Assembly: GCF_042665295.1 (NCBI RefSeq)
Contig: NZ_JBHTCO010000004.1
Span: forward strand, 124,001 to 188,000
DNA length: 64,000 nucleotides
Direction: 5' to 3'
Source: Scopulibacillus_A cellulosilyticus
GTDB lineage: Bacteria > Bacillota > Bacilli > Bacillales > Sporolactobacillaceae
In this document: positions 25,847-34,540 of the stretch, piece by piece
Layout of the letters: every line of letters begins with the position of its first letter
Position numbering within the stretch: position 1 is the first letter of the stretch
The notes under the pieces: model-generated
Told to the model about the DNA's origin: nothing
What the model saw: the letters and a program-made list of their open reading frames with translations, nothing else
Database searches by the model: none
Made by a program: the position numbers and the translations under genes

Positions 25847-27220
25847 TTACCTCCTTACCAGCTTAAGTGCTTGATCGTGCGCTTCCACAGTCCGGGAAAT
25901 ATCTTCTTCGCTGTGGACGATAGACATAGAATAACGGTTTAGAGGTTTTGTGTAAATACCGAGTTTCAGCAATTCATAATCAATCGCTTTTCTCAGTTTC
26001 ATATCAGCATGGCCCATGTCACGATAATTTTTAATAGGTTCTTTTGTCATGATAATATTAAAAATACTGCCCATGCCAACTGTTTGCATATCTATGCCAT
26101 GAGTATGATAGACTTCTTCCAGCTGATTTCTTAAGGTTTTGGTACTTGAAAATAATTGTTCCATTGTTCCCGGTTGTTCAAGCCTTTCGATGGTTGCCAA
26201 CCCGGCTGCTAAAATGGTGGGGTGGCCGTTATATGTTCCGCTGTGATAAAGTCCAAGTTCTTGATCGGTGTTATCCGCCCCCGCGGTTAAAATATCTTTT
26301 CCGCCATTTGGGGCGCTGATCATCATGATCTCCTTTTTACCGCCGATTGCTCCAACCGGAAATCCTCCGCCAAGCACTTTTCCCAAAGCTGTTAAGTCAG
26401 GTTTAATATCATATACTTTTTGAGCGCCGCCAAGAGACAATCTAAAACCGGTTTTTACTTCATCAAAAATAAGAATAATACCTAATTCTTCCGTTATTTT
26501 CCGGAGACCTTTCATAAACTCCCGGTCTGCAGGAATAAATCCGCCTTGAATCGGTTCAAGAATGACGCCTGCCAATTCATGGGCATGAGCGCGTAGAATT
26601 TGTTCTGTTGCATCTAAATCATTAAAAGGAAGAATGATAGTATTTTCAACGTAATAATCCGGAATGCCTTTTGATTCAGGTACAGTATTCGGCAGATTGG
26701 CATCTCCAGCTTGATCCATATCAGGATTAACGCTGAGAAGGACTTGATCATAGCCGCCGTGATAGTGGCCTTCAAATTTCGCTAATTTCGGTTTCCCGGT
26801 ATAAGCCATGGCTGTACGAACAGCGAGAAGTGTTGCCTCCAGTCCGGAATTAGTATAGCGTACCATGTCAATTCCAGGGTATAAGTCAATAAGTTTATGA
26901 GCCATTGTCATTTCCAGCTGGTGCGGTGTGCCGAAAATCGTTGTTCCGGCATCACGCAGCTGTTTTTCTACAGCATGAAATACTTCGGGATGCCCATGCC
27001 CGAGAATAAGCGCGCCGTAACAGAGCAAATAATCGATATATTCATTGCCATCCGCATCATAAAGTTTGCTTCCTTTACCTTTTTCCATAATCAGAGGATG
27101 AGGATCGAAATATTTAATGTTGGCTGTTACACCGCCGGGGATGACTTCACAGGCTTTTTCGTATAATTTGGCAGATGTTTCGGTTTTCTCAGATATCAAA
27201 GATGTATGACAAGCAGTCAT
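25847..27220 (-). CDS. Class III aminotransferase (glutamate-1-semialdehyde aminomutase-like)
   Basis: This protein has 457 residues from ATG 27220, which follows GGAGGT by 7 nt; an upstream in-frame start would be spurious. It shows YEKACEVIPGGVTANIKYF, GAKL-like DADGNEYIDYLLCYGALILGHGHPEV, RYTNSGLEATLLAVRTA, DEVKTGFRLSLGG and the PLP lysine in LTALGKVLGGGFPVGAIGG. It resembles HemL, but the genomic setting (nitrilase-type amidase and RpiR regulator, no heme genes) argues for a catabolic amine or beta-amino-acid aminotransferase. Confidence 0.88.
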   Translation of the reverse strand: MTACHTSLISEKTETSAKLYEKACEVIPGGVTANIKYFDPHPLIMEKGKGSKLYDADGNEYIDYLLCYGALILGHGHPEVFHAVEKQLRDAGTTIFGTPHQLEMTMAHKLIDLYPGIDMVRYTNSGLEATLLAVRTAMAYTGKPKLAKFEGHYHGGYDQVLLSVNPDMDQAGDANLPNTVPESKGIPDYYVENTIILPFNDLDATEQILRAHAHELAGVILEPIQGGFIPADREFMKGLRKITEELGIILIFDEVKTGFRLSLGGAQKVYDIKPDLTALGKVLGGGFPVGAIGGKKEIMMISAPNGGKDILTAGADNTDQELGLYHSGTYNGHPTILAAGLATIERLEQPGTMEQLFSSTKTLRNQLEEVYHTHGIDMQTVGMGSIFNIIMTKEPIKNYRDMGHADMKLRKAIDYELLKLGIYTKPLNRYSMSIVHSEEDISRTVEAHDQALKLVRR

Positions 27221-27310
27221 GGTAAAGGACCTCCATTTTAAAATATTTATTTTATTTTTATATAGAATTTGAAAAAAATATTTCATGATCGATAAAAAAA
27301 GACTATAGAT

Positions 27311-27332
27311 AGGTGGAGCAAATTCTCCACCT
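27311..27332 (-). terminator. Hairpin between amidase and aminotransferase genes
   Basis: AGGTGGAG/CTCCACCT forms a perfect 8 bp stem. On the minus strand it is followed after about 10 nt by a T7 run. It could attenuate transcription into the aminotransferase gene. Confidence 0.6.
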
Positions 27333-27364
27333 GATTTTCGGGCGTTTAAGCCTGATAAAATGAC

Positions 27365-28150
27365 TTATTGATTGCCGCCGGGCCATAAGACTTTGTCATA
27401 CTCTGAAAGATAGGGGATAGCAGAACGAACTTCAGAAAGCACCTCAGGATCAATATCATGAAGCAAGATGAACTGCTCGTCCCTTGGGGCTTCGCAAAGT
27501 ATCTTACCATCAGGAGCGGCAAGCTTAGTTTTACCGCAGCTTCCTTCTCCAACCGTATTAACTCCCAATACATAAACCGTATTATCAAGAGCACGGGCGG
27601 GCAACTGGATATCCCATCTTGTTTCCGCAGGGATACTCCAGACGGAGGGAACAATAATCAATTCCGCACCTTGTAAAGCAAGCAAACGGCTTGGCTCAGG
27701 GAATTCGATATCGTAACAAATTAAGACGCCGATTTTCCCAAGTGATGTATCGAAGACGTTATACACTCTGTCCCCTGGAGTGAAGATTTCCTGTTCACGC
27801 CCCCAAAGGAATGACTTTCGAAATGTTCCGATTAACTCGCCTGTTTTTTCAATGATGGCTGATGAAATATATAAATGGTTGCCTTCTTTTTCTGGAAAAG
27901 GCACGATCAACACAGTCTTTAATTCACGTGCTAATTTCTGAAAGGTCGTGACAATTTTTCCTTCTATCGTTTCACCGAGGTCTTTGAATTCCTCGAAACT
28001 TAAATAATAGCCGCTTGACCAAAGCTCCGGCAAAACAATGAGATCCGCACCTTTCTCAGCCGCTTGACGAGTCATTTTTACAGCTTGTTCAGTATTCTTT
28101 TCCGTTTCTTTAGGAAGAGAATGGATTTGAAGAGCAGCGACTTTATACAT
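27365..28150 (-). CDS. Carbon-nitrogen hydrolase (nitrilase superfamily amidase)
   Basis: This protein has 261 residues from ATG 28150 (TAGGAG 8 nt upstream; the GTG at 28159 overlaps the Shine-Dalgarno). The Glu-Lys-Cys triad is visible: PELW (E42), FRKSFLW (K112) and LICYDIEFPE (C145). Typical end blocks PARALDNTVYVLGVN and G-x-S-C-G are present. Omega-amidase, beta-ureidopropionase-like or aliphatic amidase activity is possible. It is the first gene of a three-gene minus-strand set with the aminotransferase and the RpiR regulator. Confidence 0.88.
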   Translation of the reverse strand: MYKVAALQIHSLPKETEKNTEQAVKMTRQAAEKGADLIVLPELWSSGYYLSFEEFKDLGETIEGKIVTTFQKLARELKTVLIVPFPEKEGNHLYISSAIIEKTGELIGTFRKSFLWGREQEIFTPGDRVYNVFDTSLGKIGVLICYDIEFPEPSRLLALQGAELIIVPSVWSIPAETRWDIQLPARALDNTVYVLGVNTVGEGSCGKTKLAAPDGKILCEAPRDEQFILLHDIDPEVLSEVRSAIPYLSEYDKVLWPGGNQ

Positions 28151-28384
28151 AACTTTCACTCCTATTAAATTTTTGAATGCGCTTACGGATAGTATGAACT
28201 GGAAAATACGTTAAGTAACCGTAATGATATTGAGAAAGCCTTGACTACGTCTTAAAGTATACTCGTTTTTTATATAAATGCAATAAAAATTTCATAAATA
28301 AAAAATAATGAAATGGATATTTCCTTATTGAAAAAGGTGTTGCAGCTAAGAAGAGGGAAAAATCATTGAGTAAATGACAGTATA

Positions 28385-28445
28385 AAAAGACCTGCTTGAA
28401 TGACATCTTCATCCGATTCAAAGGATGAAGACGTGTTTCAGCAAG
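28385..28445 (-). terminator. Terminator of the yvgK-like gene
   Basis: TCTTCATCC/GGATGAAGA (28406-28414 with 28423-28431) has extended outer pairing, and TTTTTATA follows on the minus strand. The stem begins at the stop codon. Confidence 0.8.
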
Positions 28446-29376
28446 TTTCATAAATAATTGATCCGGTCATTGACACATCGTATCCGCCAATGGATTCAAT
28501 TTCTTTCTTGAAGCTGTCCGAGAGTAAATGGCTTTTTATAATATCAATAAGTTCCAAATTTTGCTCAGACTTTATTAATACAATGTCGTAACGTTCCTTA
28601 ATAAGAGGGATAAATTCGACTCCGACAATTTTAGCGGCTTTTTCAATACCGACGCCTGCATCCGCTTTTCCCTGAGCAATGGCTGCTGCAACTGCCAAAT
28701 GATTTGTTTCCTCTTGATCATAACCGTTGATAGTGGACGTTGATATATGATGGATCCGCAATTGTTCATCAAGAAGTGTTCTTGCCCCTGACCCTTTTTC
28801 TCTGTTTACTATTTTAACGTTGGAATCGGTCAAATCCTCCCACGATTTTATCTGTTTAGGGTTCCCTTGTTGGACATAAAAACCAGCCCGGCGTGAAAGA
28901 AGGTTAAGGACAATATAGCGGTCATTGACAAGAATTTTTTTAACGTAGGGTATGTTATATTCACCGGTGTCTCCATCGAATAAATGCATACTGACGATGT
29001 CACATTCACCTTTGTACATTGAGATCAAACTGTTAAGGCTGCCTTCATACGAACGAAGAGAACGATACCCCGGATGACTTTTTTCAATAAGACTTCCAAG
29101 CATATCTAAAACCATATCTTGGCCGCTTATAATAATTGATCTCAGTGATGCAGAAGAATCCTCTATATTATGATGTGTTACTTTACCATTCATTTGCGGC
29201 AGTCCGCTTTTTGTTTGATTAATGTATGCTTCCAGATCTTTTGCCTCAATACGTTTTTGTCTCCCAACCTGATAAGCGGGTAATTTTCCTTTTTTTATAA
29301 GGTCATAAACGGTAAGTTTTGATACTTTTAAGATTTTCGAAACCTCTTCAGTGGTATATGAACGGTCATCGGTCAA
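28438..29376 (-). CDS. yvgK: HTH (excisionase-type) regulator with periplasmic-binding-like domain, YvgK-type
   Basis: This protein has 312 residues from TTG 29376 (AAGGAGGT 7 nt upstream). The N-terminal MerR/excisionase HTH reads YTTEEVSKILKVSKLTVYDLI, then GKLPAYQVGRQKRIEAKDLEAY. The C-terminal PBP-like domain (PF12727 type) includes KIVNREKGSGARTLLDEQL and AAAIAQGKADAGVGIEKAAK. YvgK-type proteins are thought to sense molybdate and lie beside modA, and here modA is divergent. The inverted repeat at 29863-29914 is a candidate operator. Confidence 0.85.
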   Translation of the reverse strand: MTDDRSYTTEEVSKILKVSKLTVYDLIKKGKLPAYQVGRQKRIEAKDLEAYINQTKSGLPQMNGKVTHHNIEDSSASLRSIIISGQDMVLDMLGSLIEKSHPGYRSLRSYEGSLNSLISMYKGECDIVSMHLFDGDTGEYNIPYVKKILVNDRYIVLNLLSRRAGFYVQQGNPKQIKSWEDLTDSNVKIVNREKGSGARTLLDEQLRIHHISTSTINGYDQEETNHLAVAAAIAQGKADAGVGIEKAAKIVGVEFIPLIKERYDIVLIKSEQNLELIDIIKSHLLSDSFKKEIESIGGYDVSMTGSIIYETC

Positions 29377-29474
29377 TTTTCTTACCTCCTTCACTTTATC
29401 CCGGTGCAACCGTCCGTAAGACTCCCGCCTCAAAACTTAAGTGAGTCATTACAGTTTAGGCGGGAGTTAACGGA

Positions 29475-29559
29475 GGTGCTCCTGCGCGACGAAATTCCAA
29501 AGAAGCTAAACAAAGCTCGTCGCAAATTGCACAGAGGCAATTCATGTAGTTGCTTCGCT
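29475..29559 (+). repeat. Nested dispersed repeat, copy A1
   Basis: GCTCCTGCGCGACG, CTCGTCGCAAA and TTGCTTCGCT match the neighbouring insert A2. It separates TAACGGA from AACACCCCGAT, which are nearly adjacent in the copy at 56291-56440. Confidence 0.65.
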
Positions 29560-29570
29560 AACACCCCGAT

Positions 29571-29664
29571 TTGTTGTGCTCCTGCGCCGTCGCGTATTCA
29601 AAGAAAAGCTTTACCAACTTCTCGTCGCAAAGCACAAGAAGCTTATTCAAGTAGTAGCTTCACT
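29571..29664 (+). repeat. Nested dispersed repeat, copy A2
   Basis: TTGTGCTCCTGCGCCGTCG, TATTCAAAG and CAACTTCTCGTCGCAAAG match the copies at 17071 and 40018 (inverted). It separates CACCCCGAT from AACCATCAGTGGG. Confidence 0.65.
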
Positions 29665-29862
29665 AACCATCAGTGGGGGATGAACAAAACACCCACTGAT
29701 GGAAGTTTCACTTTATTTTATCGTCTTAAAAGTTTTATTTATAGACTTTATTTTTTGTTGGTCATAAAAACGGGATTGTGGTATGGAGTTTATACCTTTT
29801 AAATGTATTTAGAGCCTTTACTCGACAAATTTTTAAAAAATTAATATTTTTGTATTGGGTTT

Positions 29863-29914
29863 TAATTATAATAAGTTATAATTAGTTATATTTAATTATA
29901 ACTTATTATAATTA
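29863..29914. promoter_or_regulatory. Long perfect inverted repeat upstream of modA (candidate operator)
   Basis: Arms of 22 bp at 29863-29884 and 29893-29914 are exact reverse complements around the 8-nt spacer GTTATATT. Each arm contains TTATAA and AATTA. It ends 20 bp before the modA start, so a protein bound here, or the RNA hairpin, should control modA. Confidence 0.75.
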
Positions 29915-29934
29915 GCAAAGGGGAGTAGGAAAAT

Positions 29935-30747
29935 TTGAAGAAAATTTCGGCGATATGTCTTTTCGCATTATTACTTTTATTTGCAGCAGCAGGATGTTCA
30001 GCAAATGGCCAGTCTCAAGAGAAAAAGGCTGACGCTAAGACAAATAATCAACAACAAGTTACTCTTACTGTCTCTGCAGCTGCAAGTTTAAAAGATGCCT
30101 TAGATGATATTCAAAAACCATTTGAAAAAGCTAATCCAAATATTAAATTAAAATTTAATTTTGGCGGGTCAGGCGATTTGCAAAAGCAAATTGAACAGGG
30201 GGCTCCCGCTGATCTTTTCATATCAGCATCACGGGGAAATTACGATCAATTAGCTAAGGAAGGGCTAATTAAAGAAGGTAAAAATATATTAGGCAATACC
30301 CTTGTGCTTGTGACTCCCACTAACAGTCAATCAACGGTAAAAAATTTCAGGGATTTAAAAAATAACAATGTACATAAGGTTGCCATTGGCATTCCGCAAA
30401 CAGTTCCGGCAGGGGAGTATGCTAAAGAAACATTACAGCACTTAAATGTGTGGAAAACCATTCAACCGAAAACAGTGATGGCTAAGGATGTTCGGCAAGT
30501 GTTGTCTTATGCAGAGACAGGGAATGTCGATGCCGGTATTGTATATAAAACTGACGCCTTAACAACTAAAAAAGTTAAAATTGTTGCAACCGCGAGCCAT
30601 TCAGACCATTCACCAATTGTTTATCCGGCAGGCATTATAAAAGATACAAAGCATCCCCAAGCAGCAAAAAAACTATATCATTATCTGCAAACAGAACAGG
30701 CACAGAAAATATTTAAAAAGTATGGTTTTAACGTCTTAAATAAATGA
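29935..30747 (+). CDS. modA: Molybdate-binding lipoprotein ModA
   Basis: This 270-residue protein has a TTG start after GGGGAGTAGG. A lipoprotein signal (ICLFALLLLFAAAGC) places it on the outer face of the membrane. The oxyanion-binding pattern LTVSAAASLKDALDD, FNFGGSGDLQKQIEQGAPADLFISAS and QVLSYAETGNVDAGIVYKTD is that of ModA. It should pass molybdate (or tungstate) to an ABC permease, but no modB or modC follows: the next gene is a minus-strand germination permease. A molybdoenzyme gene begins at 63872. Confidence 0.92.
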   Translation: MKKISAICLFALLLLFAAAGCSANGQSQEKKADAKTNNQQQVTLTVSAAASLKDALDDIQKPFEKANPNIKLKFNFGGSGDLQKQIEQGAPADLFISASRGNYDQLAKEGLIKEGKNILGNTLVLVTPTNSQSTVKNFRDLKNNNVHKVAIGIPQTVPAGEYAKETLQHLNVWKTIQPKTVMAKDVRQVLSYAETGNVDAGIVYKTDALTTKKVKIVATASHSDHSPIVYPAGIIKDTKHPQAAKKLYHYLQTEQAQKIFKKYGFNVLNK

Positions 30748-30754
30748 GTAAAAA

Positions 30755-30790
30755 TAGCTCCCGTTCTCTAAGAATGGGAGCTAAAGTTTT
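30755..30790 (+). terminator. Terminator after modA
   Basis: TAGCTCCCGTTCT (30755-30767) pairs with AGAATGGGAGCTA (30771-30783) with one mismatch and a 3-nt loop; AAGTTTTG follows. Confidence 0.75.
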
Positions 30791-30832
30791 GCGTCTCTGC
30801 TTTTCAATAGCTAAAAACATAACATCTTGTAT

Positions 30833-31930
30833 TTAGATAATTTTATTTTGAGTCGCCCATTTTCTCACATAAGCGATACATAATAACAAGATTGGATAAA
30901 AAGACATAATTACATAAGTATATGGGACAAATGCTGTGTTAAGAGAAGCTACCAGTGATTCAAAATTAGGTGCTATCCAAATACTGAATAAAATAATCAA
31001 GAGTCCAAGAGGCAATACAACGGGACGATATTCAGAAAGATTCAGCCATTGACTGACGCCAAGTGAAAGTGCATAAAACCACATGGCTAATTGACAAAAC
31101 CCTACCAATATCCAGATAGCCATAACAATACCATCCAAATGCTCAACAAAATCAGCAACACTTATGTATGAGGCAACTGTGTACACAGGAAAATTATACT
31201 TTTCTGTGATATCTCCTAACAAAAAAAGACAAACAAAGTTCGCCATAACCATTGTGACCATGACTGTTAATACAGAAATACTGCCCCAGCTAAGCGCCCT
31301 TTTTTTATTTTTTAATAACGGAAACAGGAAAGCAATATAAATAAACTCAACAAACCATTCATTTATAAATAGTGCACTTTTTAAAGACGGCTTAAGACCA
31401 TTCTCCATGACTGGCAGCATATTTTCCGGTTTTAAATCTGGAATAATAAAGATAATCATTAAAAAGAAAAATAGAATGACAATAGGAAGAAAAAATTGAG
31501 TACATCTGGCAATAACTTCGATGCCTCCTAAAACTGCAAAGGAACAAACTAAAATGAGACTTCCCATCAAGATATAAAGCGGCGTTTTAGATAAAAAAAC
31601 ATGGATAAATTCTCCGTATTCCCTGACGATAATGCTCATGTCATATATAAGACGGAACAAAAAGAAAAAATTAAAAACAAATCCTAAAATCCGGCCAAGA
31701 ATTATTTTACTGGATTCAATCATTGTTGTTTTTGGATAAATTTTATATAATTGCCAAGCGATAAATACATTAAGACACCCAATCAATGAGCTCCAGACGG
31801 GTGAGAGCCACATATCTTGTCCAGCATATTTAGCGGCAATTGATGGAACTAATAGAGTGGATGTTCCACCAACCATAAAATACATGATCACCCCCATCTG
31901 GAATGTAGAAATTTTCCCCTTTTCGATCAA
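30833..31930 (-). CDS. GerAB/GerKB-family spore germination permease
   Basis: This protein has 365 residues from TTG 31930 (AGGAA 9 nt upstream); the GTG at 31939 abuts the Shine-Dalgarno. It begins IEKGKISTFQMGVIMYFMVGG and has about ten hydrophobic segments of the endospore germination permease family (APC superfamily). Such proteins form the B subunit of germinant receptors in the spore inner membrane with A and C subunits. Here it stands alone without gerAA or gerAC, so it may work with subunits encoded elsewhere. Confidence 0.88.
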   Translation of the reverse strand: MIEKGKISTFQMGVIMYFMVGGTSTLLVPSIAAKYAGQDMWLSPVWSSLIGCLNVFIAWQLYKIYPKTTMIESSKIILGRILGFVFNFFFLFRLIYDMSIIVREYGEFIHVFLSKTPLYILMGSLILVCSFAVLGGIEVIARCTQFFLPIVILFFFLMIIFIIPDLKPENMLPVMENGLKPSLKSALFINEWFVEFIYIAFLFPLLKNKKRALSWGSISVLTVMVTMVMANFVCLFLLGDITEKYNFPVYTVASYISVADFVEHLDGIVMAIWILVGFCQLAMWFYALSLGVSQWLNLSEYRPVVLPLGLLIILFSIWIAPNFESLVASLNTAFVPYTYVIMSFYPILLLCIAYVRKWATQNKII

Positions 31931-32444
31931 ATATGCCACTTCCTTGTTTCTTCAATTATTGAATGCTGTCATATTTTAATATTATGGTCCAAACCCTGGA
32001 AGGGAATACAAATTGACCTATTGCTAAGCAAGTGATTGTTTTAATGGATAAATTAAATATTAGAGGAAAACATGCCTGTGTGTATTCAAACAAGAATGTA
32101 TTTGAAAAGTAAGATGAAGGGATATTACTTGAACTGCTTGATCACCTTTTGATTGTCCGGGCTGGTGTAAAAACAGCGGAAGAGGTGTTTGAGAACAGTC
32201 CAAAAACATATTGTGACGATAATCGAAGAATTGCCGAACAAAATAAATAAAATCGGGATGTACCAATAATAATTATGATTTGAATCGGCTCAGGTACTTA
32301 ATTGGTATTGTTTTTTGATAAAGTATAAGCATAACGAAATATTGGTTGGTACCTCTTCCGCCTTGGCTTAGCCTATTGTTTGCATTTATTGGATTTTTAA
32401 TTAGTAAAGGAATGAAAATGATCGAGACAGATCGATATTTTCAT
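31931..32444. other. Gene-poor region with possible decayed coding sequence
   Basis: No well-supported gene is seen. A protein-like frame lacking a good start is at 32113-32250. A short hydrophobic frame (WLSLLFAFIGFLISKGMKM) begins near 32346 but lacks an RBS and turns into unlikely sequence. Confidence 0.4.
32113..32250 (+). pseudogene. Possible gene remnant
   Basis: After an in-frame TAA at 32110-32112 the frame reads DEGILLELLDHLLIVRAG and ends ENSPKTYCDDNRRIAEQNK before TAA. The composition looks like real protein, but there is no plausible start codon with a Shine-Dalgarno. I do not recognise the family. Confidence 0.25.
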
Positions 32445-32687
32445 TTAAAAAAAAATAGAACCGGCAGCAGAGCTGGAACAAATAATAATCGCTATCACAT
32501 TGCCGGAAATTGCTATAATACGGGACGGACCTTTTTTTCCAAAGTAAGATAAAATAATCCCTATAACCGGTGTTGTTAATAAGATCCAAGAGACGGATGG
32601 ATTAAAATTACTAAAATAGAAAAGAAGCAGGGGAACAATAAACAAAATGATGGATACAACATTGTACCCTTTAGCCTGGATTGTCAT
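32445..32687 (-). CDS. Small membrane protein, unrecognised
   Basis: This protein has 80 residues from ATG 32687, preceded by AAAGGA 4 nt away. Three hydrophobic segments are visible (VVSIILFIVPLLLFYFS, WILLTTPVIGIILSYFG, IIAISGNVIAIIICSSS), with KKGPSR between the second and third. It resembles small Bacillus integral membrane proteins of unknown function. No conserved partner is apparent. Confidence 0.45.
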   Translation of the reverse strand: MTIQAKGYNVVSIILFIVPLLLFYFSNFNPSVSWILLTTPVIGIILSYFGKKGPSRIIAISGNVIAIIICSSSAAGSIFF

Positions 32688-32803
32688 CACGTCCTTTAAA
32701 GGTTTTGGCTTGTTTAACAATCTATATTCTAATCATATAGAAGACTATAATTACCTTGGTAACAGCCACATAACAATTAGTTAACAAAAAAGATCATAAT
32801 TGT

Positions 32804-32847
32804 CATAAATTATAAAAGACTGTCTATAAACATCATTATAGACAGTC
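32804..32847 (-). terminator. Terminator of the NCS1 transporter gene
   Basis: A perfect 12 bp stem (32818-32829 with 32836-32847) has a 6-nt loop; on the minus strand TTTTATAATTT follows. Confidence 0.85.
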
Positions 32848-32867
32848 ATTAATAGTTGATTTTTCTA

Positions 32868-34313
32868 TCATATTCGTTTTTCTTCATTCCCTGTTTTTAA
32901 CGTGTGAGGATGTACAGGAGAAGATTTTACTTCACTCTTCACTTTTCGTGTAAGGGGTTGCAAATTTTCCTTAAAAAATTTCTTACGCATAGGGAAGTAA
33001 TAGAGTATAGCAGGAATAACAAGACCAACTGCCCAGGCAATATCTGCTCCATTCAATGCTTTAGAGATTGGACCTTCATAAACTGACGTGTTCATAAATG
33101 GAATTTCAAGAACAATCGTCACAAGATAGGCAATAATAGAGATCCAGTTGAACTTTCCGTACTTTCCATTAATATCAAAAATATCTTTAATATCGTACTC
33201 ACCGTGGCGCAAGAAATAAAAATCGACCAGGTTAATGGCGCTCCAAGGGATCATAAAATATTGCAGGAACAACATAAAATCCGAGAATATCGACATGAGG
33301 TTGGATTGTCCGAATATGGCAAGCACAGTACCAATTGCGGCAATAATCAGTATAAGATTGAATCGTTTCTTCGGTGTTACCTGAGACTTTTTGAAGGCTT
33401 CGGTTGTCGTAATCGTCGCCATGAAAGCACAATAAAGATTCAGAACGTTAATACTTATGACACCGATGATAATGACTAAATAAAGAATAGTTGCAAAGGT
33501 TGGCCCGAACAAGCCTGCCAGATGTTGACTAGGGTTATCGGTGAAATGAGGAATGGCTGCTGTTAAGAAAACGCCAAGTATCATCATCCACATTGTACCG
33601 ATAACACCGCCAGCGTAGGTGTAACCAAAAGTTGCCTTCGATGATGTGTTTTTAGGCAAGTACCGGGAGTAATCTGCGACATATGGTGCGTACGTCAATA
33701 ACCAAGTAGCCGTTACACTCAGTACTAGAATGAACTTACTTAGATGGAAATCTTTAATGGACCAGCTATGCGCCGGCAATGGCATGCGCACAACATAAAT
33801 AGTGACGATAATGAACACAATGGCAAATACAATTGCTAAATATTTTTCCATGGCATGAATCAGATCATATCCGAAAACAGTGATAATAAGAGTTATCGCT
33901 CCAAGAATAATAAGAGCCCAAGTGATCGATATGCCCGGAAAAACGCTGTGGACGGCTTGTGCACCCAAAATACCGGTAGCAAAGAAACTGCCGACGTACA
34001 TAATAACGACAAGAATGAGAGGGAGAACAGCACCGATGACCCCAAATTGGGCGCGGCTTTGAATCATTTGCGGAATCCCGAGTTTCGGACCTTGTGCGGA
34101 GTGGGTGGCCATAAACAGACCGCCAATAAGATTACCTAAAACGACGGCAACCAAGCTCCAAAAAATATTTAACCCGTAAGTAATAGCTAAAGCACCTGTA
34201 ATTACGACGGTTATTTGCATGTTGGCACTGAACCAAATCGAAAAAAGATTTCGTACACTGCCGTGTCTTTCTTCCTCTGGAATAAAATCAAGGCTGTGTT
34301 TCTCTATCTTCAT
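32868..34313 (-). CDS. NCS1-family (cytosine permease-like) transporter
   Basis: This 481-residue protein has about 12 hydrophobic segments. It opens with the NCS1 pattern RNLFSIWFSANMQITVVITGA and TMs including QMIQSRAQFGVIGAVLPLI. YVADYSRYLP, FVQYFMIPWSAINLVDFYFLRHGEYD-like LQYFMIPWSAINLVDFYFL and a final basic tail complete the family picture. NCS1 carriers import nucleobases, allantoin, hydantoins and vitamins with H+ or Na+. It is divergent from the Rieske oxygenase operon, shares promoter architecture with it and so probably imports the oxygenase substrate. RBS AAGGGGAA, ATG. Confidence 0.88.
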   Translation of the reverse strand: MKIEKHSLDFIPEEERHGSVRNLFSIWFSANMQITVVITGALAITYGLNIFWSLVAVVLGNLIGGLFMATHSAQGPKLGIPQMIQSRAQFGVIGAVLPLILVVIMYVGSFFATGILGAQAVHSVFPGISITWALIILGAITLIITVFGYDLIHAMEKYLAIVFAIVFIIVTIYVVRMPLPAHSWSIKDFHLSKFILVLSVTATWLLTYAPYVADYSRYLPKNTSSKATFGYTYAGGVIGTMWMMILGVFLTAAIPHFTDNPSQHLAGLFGPTFATILYLVIIIGVISINVLNLYCAFMATITTTEAFKKSQVTPKKRFNLILIIAAIGTVLAIFGQSNLMSIFSDFMLFLQYFMIPWSAINLVDFYFLRHGEYDIKDIFDINGKYGKFNWISIIAYLVTIVLEIPFMNTSVYEGPISKALNGADIAWAVGLVIPAILYYFPMRKKFFKENLQPLTRKVKSEVKSSPVHPHTLKTGNEEKRI

Positions 34314-34468
34314 TCAAATTCCCCTTTCAATCATAGATGCCCCCTATATATAAATACCGCTTTAAGAATGATCACCTCCAATGCGTTAAAAGGAATACGA
34401 AACGAATCTTGAATTAAAGTAAGCGCCGACTCCTTTCTATTAATAAGTTCGCTTCTTACTTTTTAAGA

Positions 34469-34485
34469 TGCAAGTCTTGTACCAA
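34469..34485 (-). promoter_or_regulatory. Candidate sigma-54 promoter for the NCS1 transporter
   Basis: On the minus strand the sequence is TTGGTAC-AAGAC-TTGCA, matching the -24/-12 consensus TTGGCAC-N5-TTGCA at all but one position (C to T, a known variant). The implied start site is about 34458, leaving a leader of about 145 nt. Confidence 0.65.
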
Positions 34486-34540
34486 CTTTTAAACGTGCTT
34501 TACAGTTGATTTTCTTAACTTTCAGCATGCTTAAAAAAAA

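Larger units (their letters stand above)
29399..29712 (+). repeat. Two-hairpin intergenic element (copy 1), interrupted by two nested repeats
   Basis: It starts TCCCGGTGCAAC and has a first hairpin CTCCCGCCT...GGCGGGAG and a second CCATCAGTGGG...CCCACTGATGG before GAAGTTTCACTTTA. The same element is uninterrupted at 56291-56440. Here the blocks are separated by inserts at 29475-29559 and 29571-29664. A 132-residue frame running through it is an artefact. Confidence 0.7.

Noticed and set aside
25847..27220. Assignment as the heme biosynthesis enzyme HemL
   Set aside because: The context is catabolic and no other heme genes are near; the family similarity alone is not decisive.
29404..29802. 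132-residue plus-strand frame
   Set aside because: It runs entirely through the nested repeats (29399-29712); its composition is low-quality and it has no RBS.
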